From Actinomycetota bacterium (GTDB taxonomy: Bacteria > Actinomycetota > Actinomycetes > Nanopelagicales > Nanopelagicaceae): a DNA stretch of 5,643 nt. The stretch is from NCBI GenBank assembly GCA_005777515.1, contig SXMA01000038.1, positions 1 to 5,643 of the forward strand, written 5' to 3'. Shown piece by piece: positions 5,406-5,643 of this stretch. How positions within the stretch are numbered: the first letter of the stretch is position 1; each line of letters starts with the position of its first letter. The position numbers were made by a program, and so were the translations under genes. The notes beneath the pieces were generated by a model that did no database searches, was not told where the DNA came from, and was given only the letters and a program-made list of their open reading frames with translations.

Positions 5406-5643
5406 TTAGAAGTCCATATCCCCACCGGGGGCTGCAGGGGCCGCAGGTTTAGGTTCTGGCTTATCAGCAATTACCGCTTCTGTGGTTAGAAAGAGAGCTG
5501 CAATCGAGGCAGCGTTTTGTAGCGCTGAGCGAGTTACTTTGGCAGGATCAATGATTCCAGCTTTGATCATGTCGACATATTCACCACTTGCTGCATTTAG
5601 GCCATGGCCTGCTGCAAGATTGCGTACTTTTTCAACAACTACT
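5406..5643 (-). CDS. groEL: GroEL (Hsp60) chaperonin, C-terminal part (partial)
   Basis: The last 78 codons of a 60-kDa chaperonin, cut by the right edge of the window. The visible part reads through the conserved equatorial-domain end: [25 protein letters not shown] (residues 14-38 of the visible part), [20 protein letters not shown] (39-58), then a Pro/Ala/Lys-rich linker and the terminus GGDMDF. These are hallmark GroEL motifs. GroEL assembles into the ATP-driven folding chamber. The tail has a single GGDMDF rather than the long Gly-Gly-Met repeat of E. coli GroEL, and it is not His-rich as in mycobacterial GroEL1. The promoter and any groES neighbour or HrcA (CIRCE) site lie outside the window. 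The gene ends in TAA, followed by the hairpin terminator. Confidence 0.97.
   Translation of the reverse strand, partial: VVVEKVRNLAAGHGLNAASGEYVDMIKAGIIDPAKVTRSALQNAASIAALFLTTEAVIADKPEPKPAAPAAPGGDMDF

Noticed and set aside
1..5643. Defence system, mobile element, CRISPR array or other undescribed system
   Set aside because: All long frames belong to housekeeping families, there are no repeats or recombinase motifs, and the base composition looks even throughout.

Overview
The window looks like a compact, moderately AT-rich actinobacterial chromosome. The proteins are closest to actinobacterial families: a CspB-type cold shock protein with a C-terminal tail, a DUF3027 protein, a PPX1-type exopolyphosphatase, a MutT1-type NUDIX/histidine-phosphatase fusion and PPK1. 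The base composition is unusually low in GC for that phylum, intergenic gaps are very short and convergent genes share stop codons. This fits a streamlined freshwater lineage such as the acI group (Nanopelagicales, 'Ca. Planktophila' and relatives). The taxonomic placement is an inference; no marker gene was compared.

Layout, left to right. Positions 1-62 (minus) are the first codons of a gene that looks like a major facilitator transporter. It diverges from a small two-helix membrane protein (89-262, plus, DUF2530-like). That gene converges on a cold shock protein (259-639, minus), which follows a DUF3027 protein (707-1393, minus). The DUF3027 gene diverges across 62 bp from ppx (1456-2373, plus), an exopolyphosphatase. 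ppx converges, with overlapping stop codons, on mutT1 (2370-3263, minus). mutT1 overlaps the 3' end of ppk (3250-5331, minus), polyphosphate kinase. A 12-bp perfect hairpin (5358-5385) separates ppk from the C-terminal 78 codons of groEL (5406-5643, minus, running off the window).

The central theme is polyphosphate and nucleotide housekeeping. PPK makes polyphosphate from ATP, PPX degrades it, and MutT1 cleans oxidised or unusual nucleotides. ppk and mutT1 form an overlapping, probably translationally coupled pair; ppx faces them on the other strand. The left half is the conserved actinobacterial neighbourhood of DUF3027, csp, DUF2530 and a transporter.

Expression signals are informative. 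Four genes (transporter, DUF2530, DUF3027, ppx) have a TANNNT -10-like hexamer ending 6-7 nt before the start codon and no Shine-Dalgarno, which is the pattern of leaderless mRNAs. csp has a perfect AAGGAGGT, and mutT1, internal to its operon, has GGAG. These leaderless signals also correct two starts: DUF2530 begins at 89 rather than 44, and DUF3027 at 1393 rather than 1534. I found no mobile element, CRISPR array, tRNA or rRNA, and nothing I would call a new biological system; the points of interest are gene architecture and expression signals.
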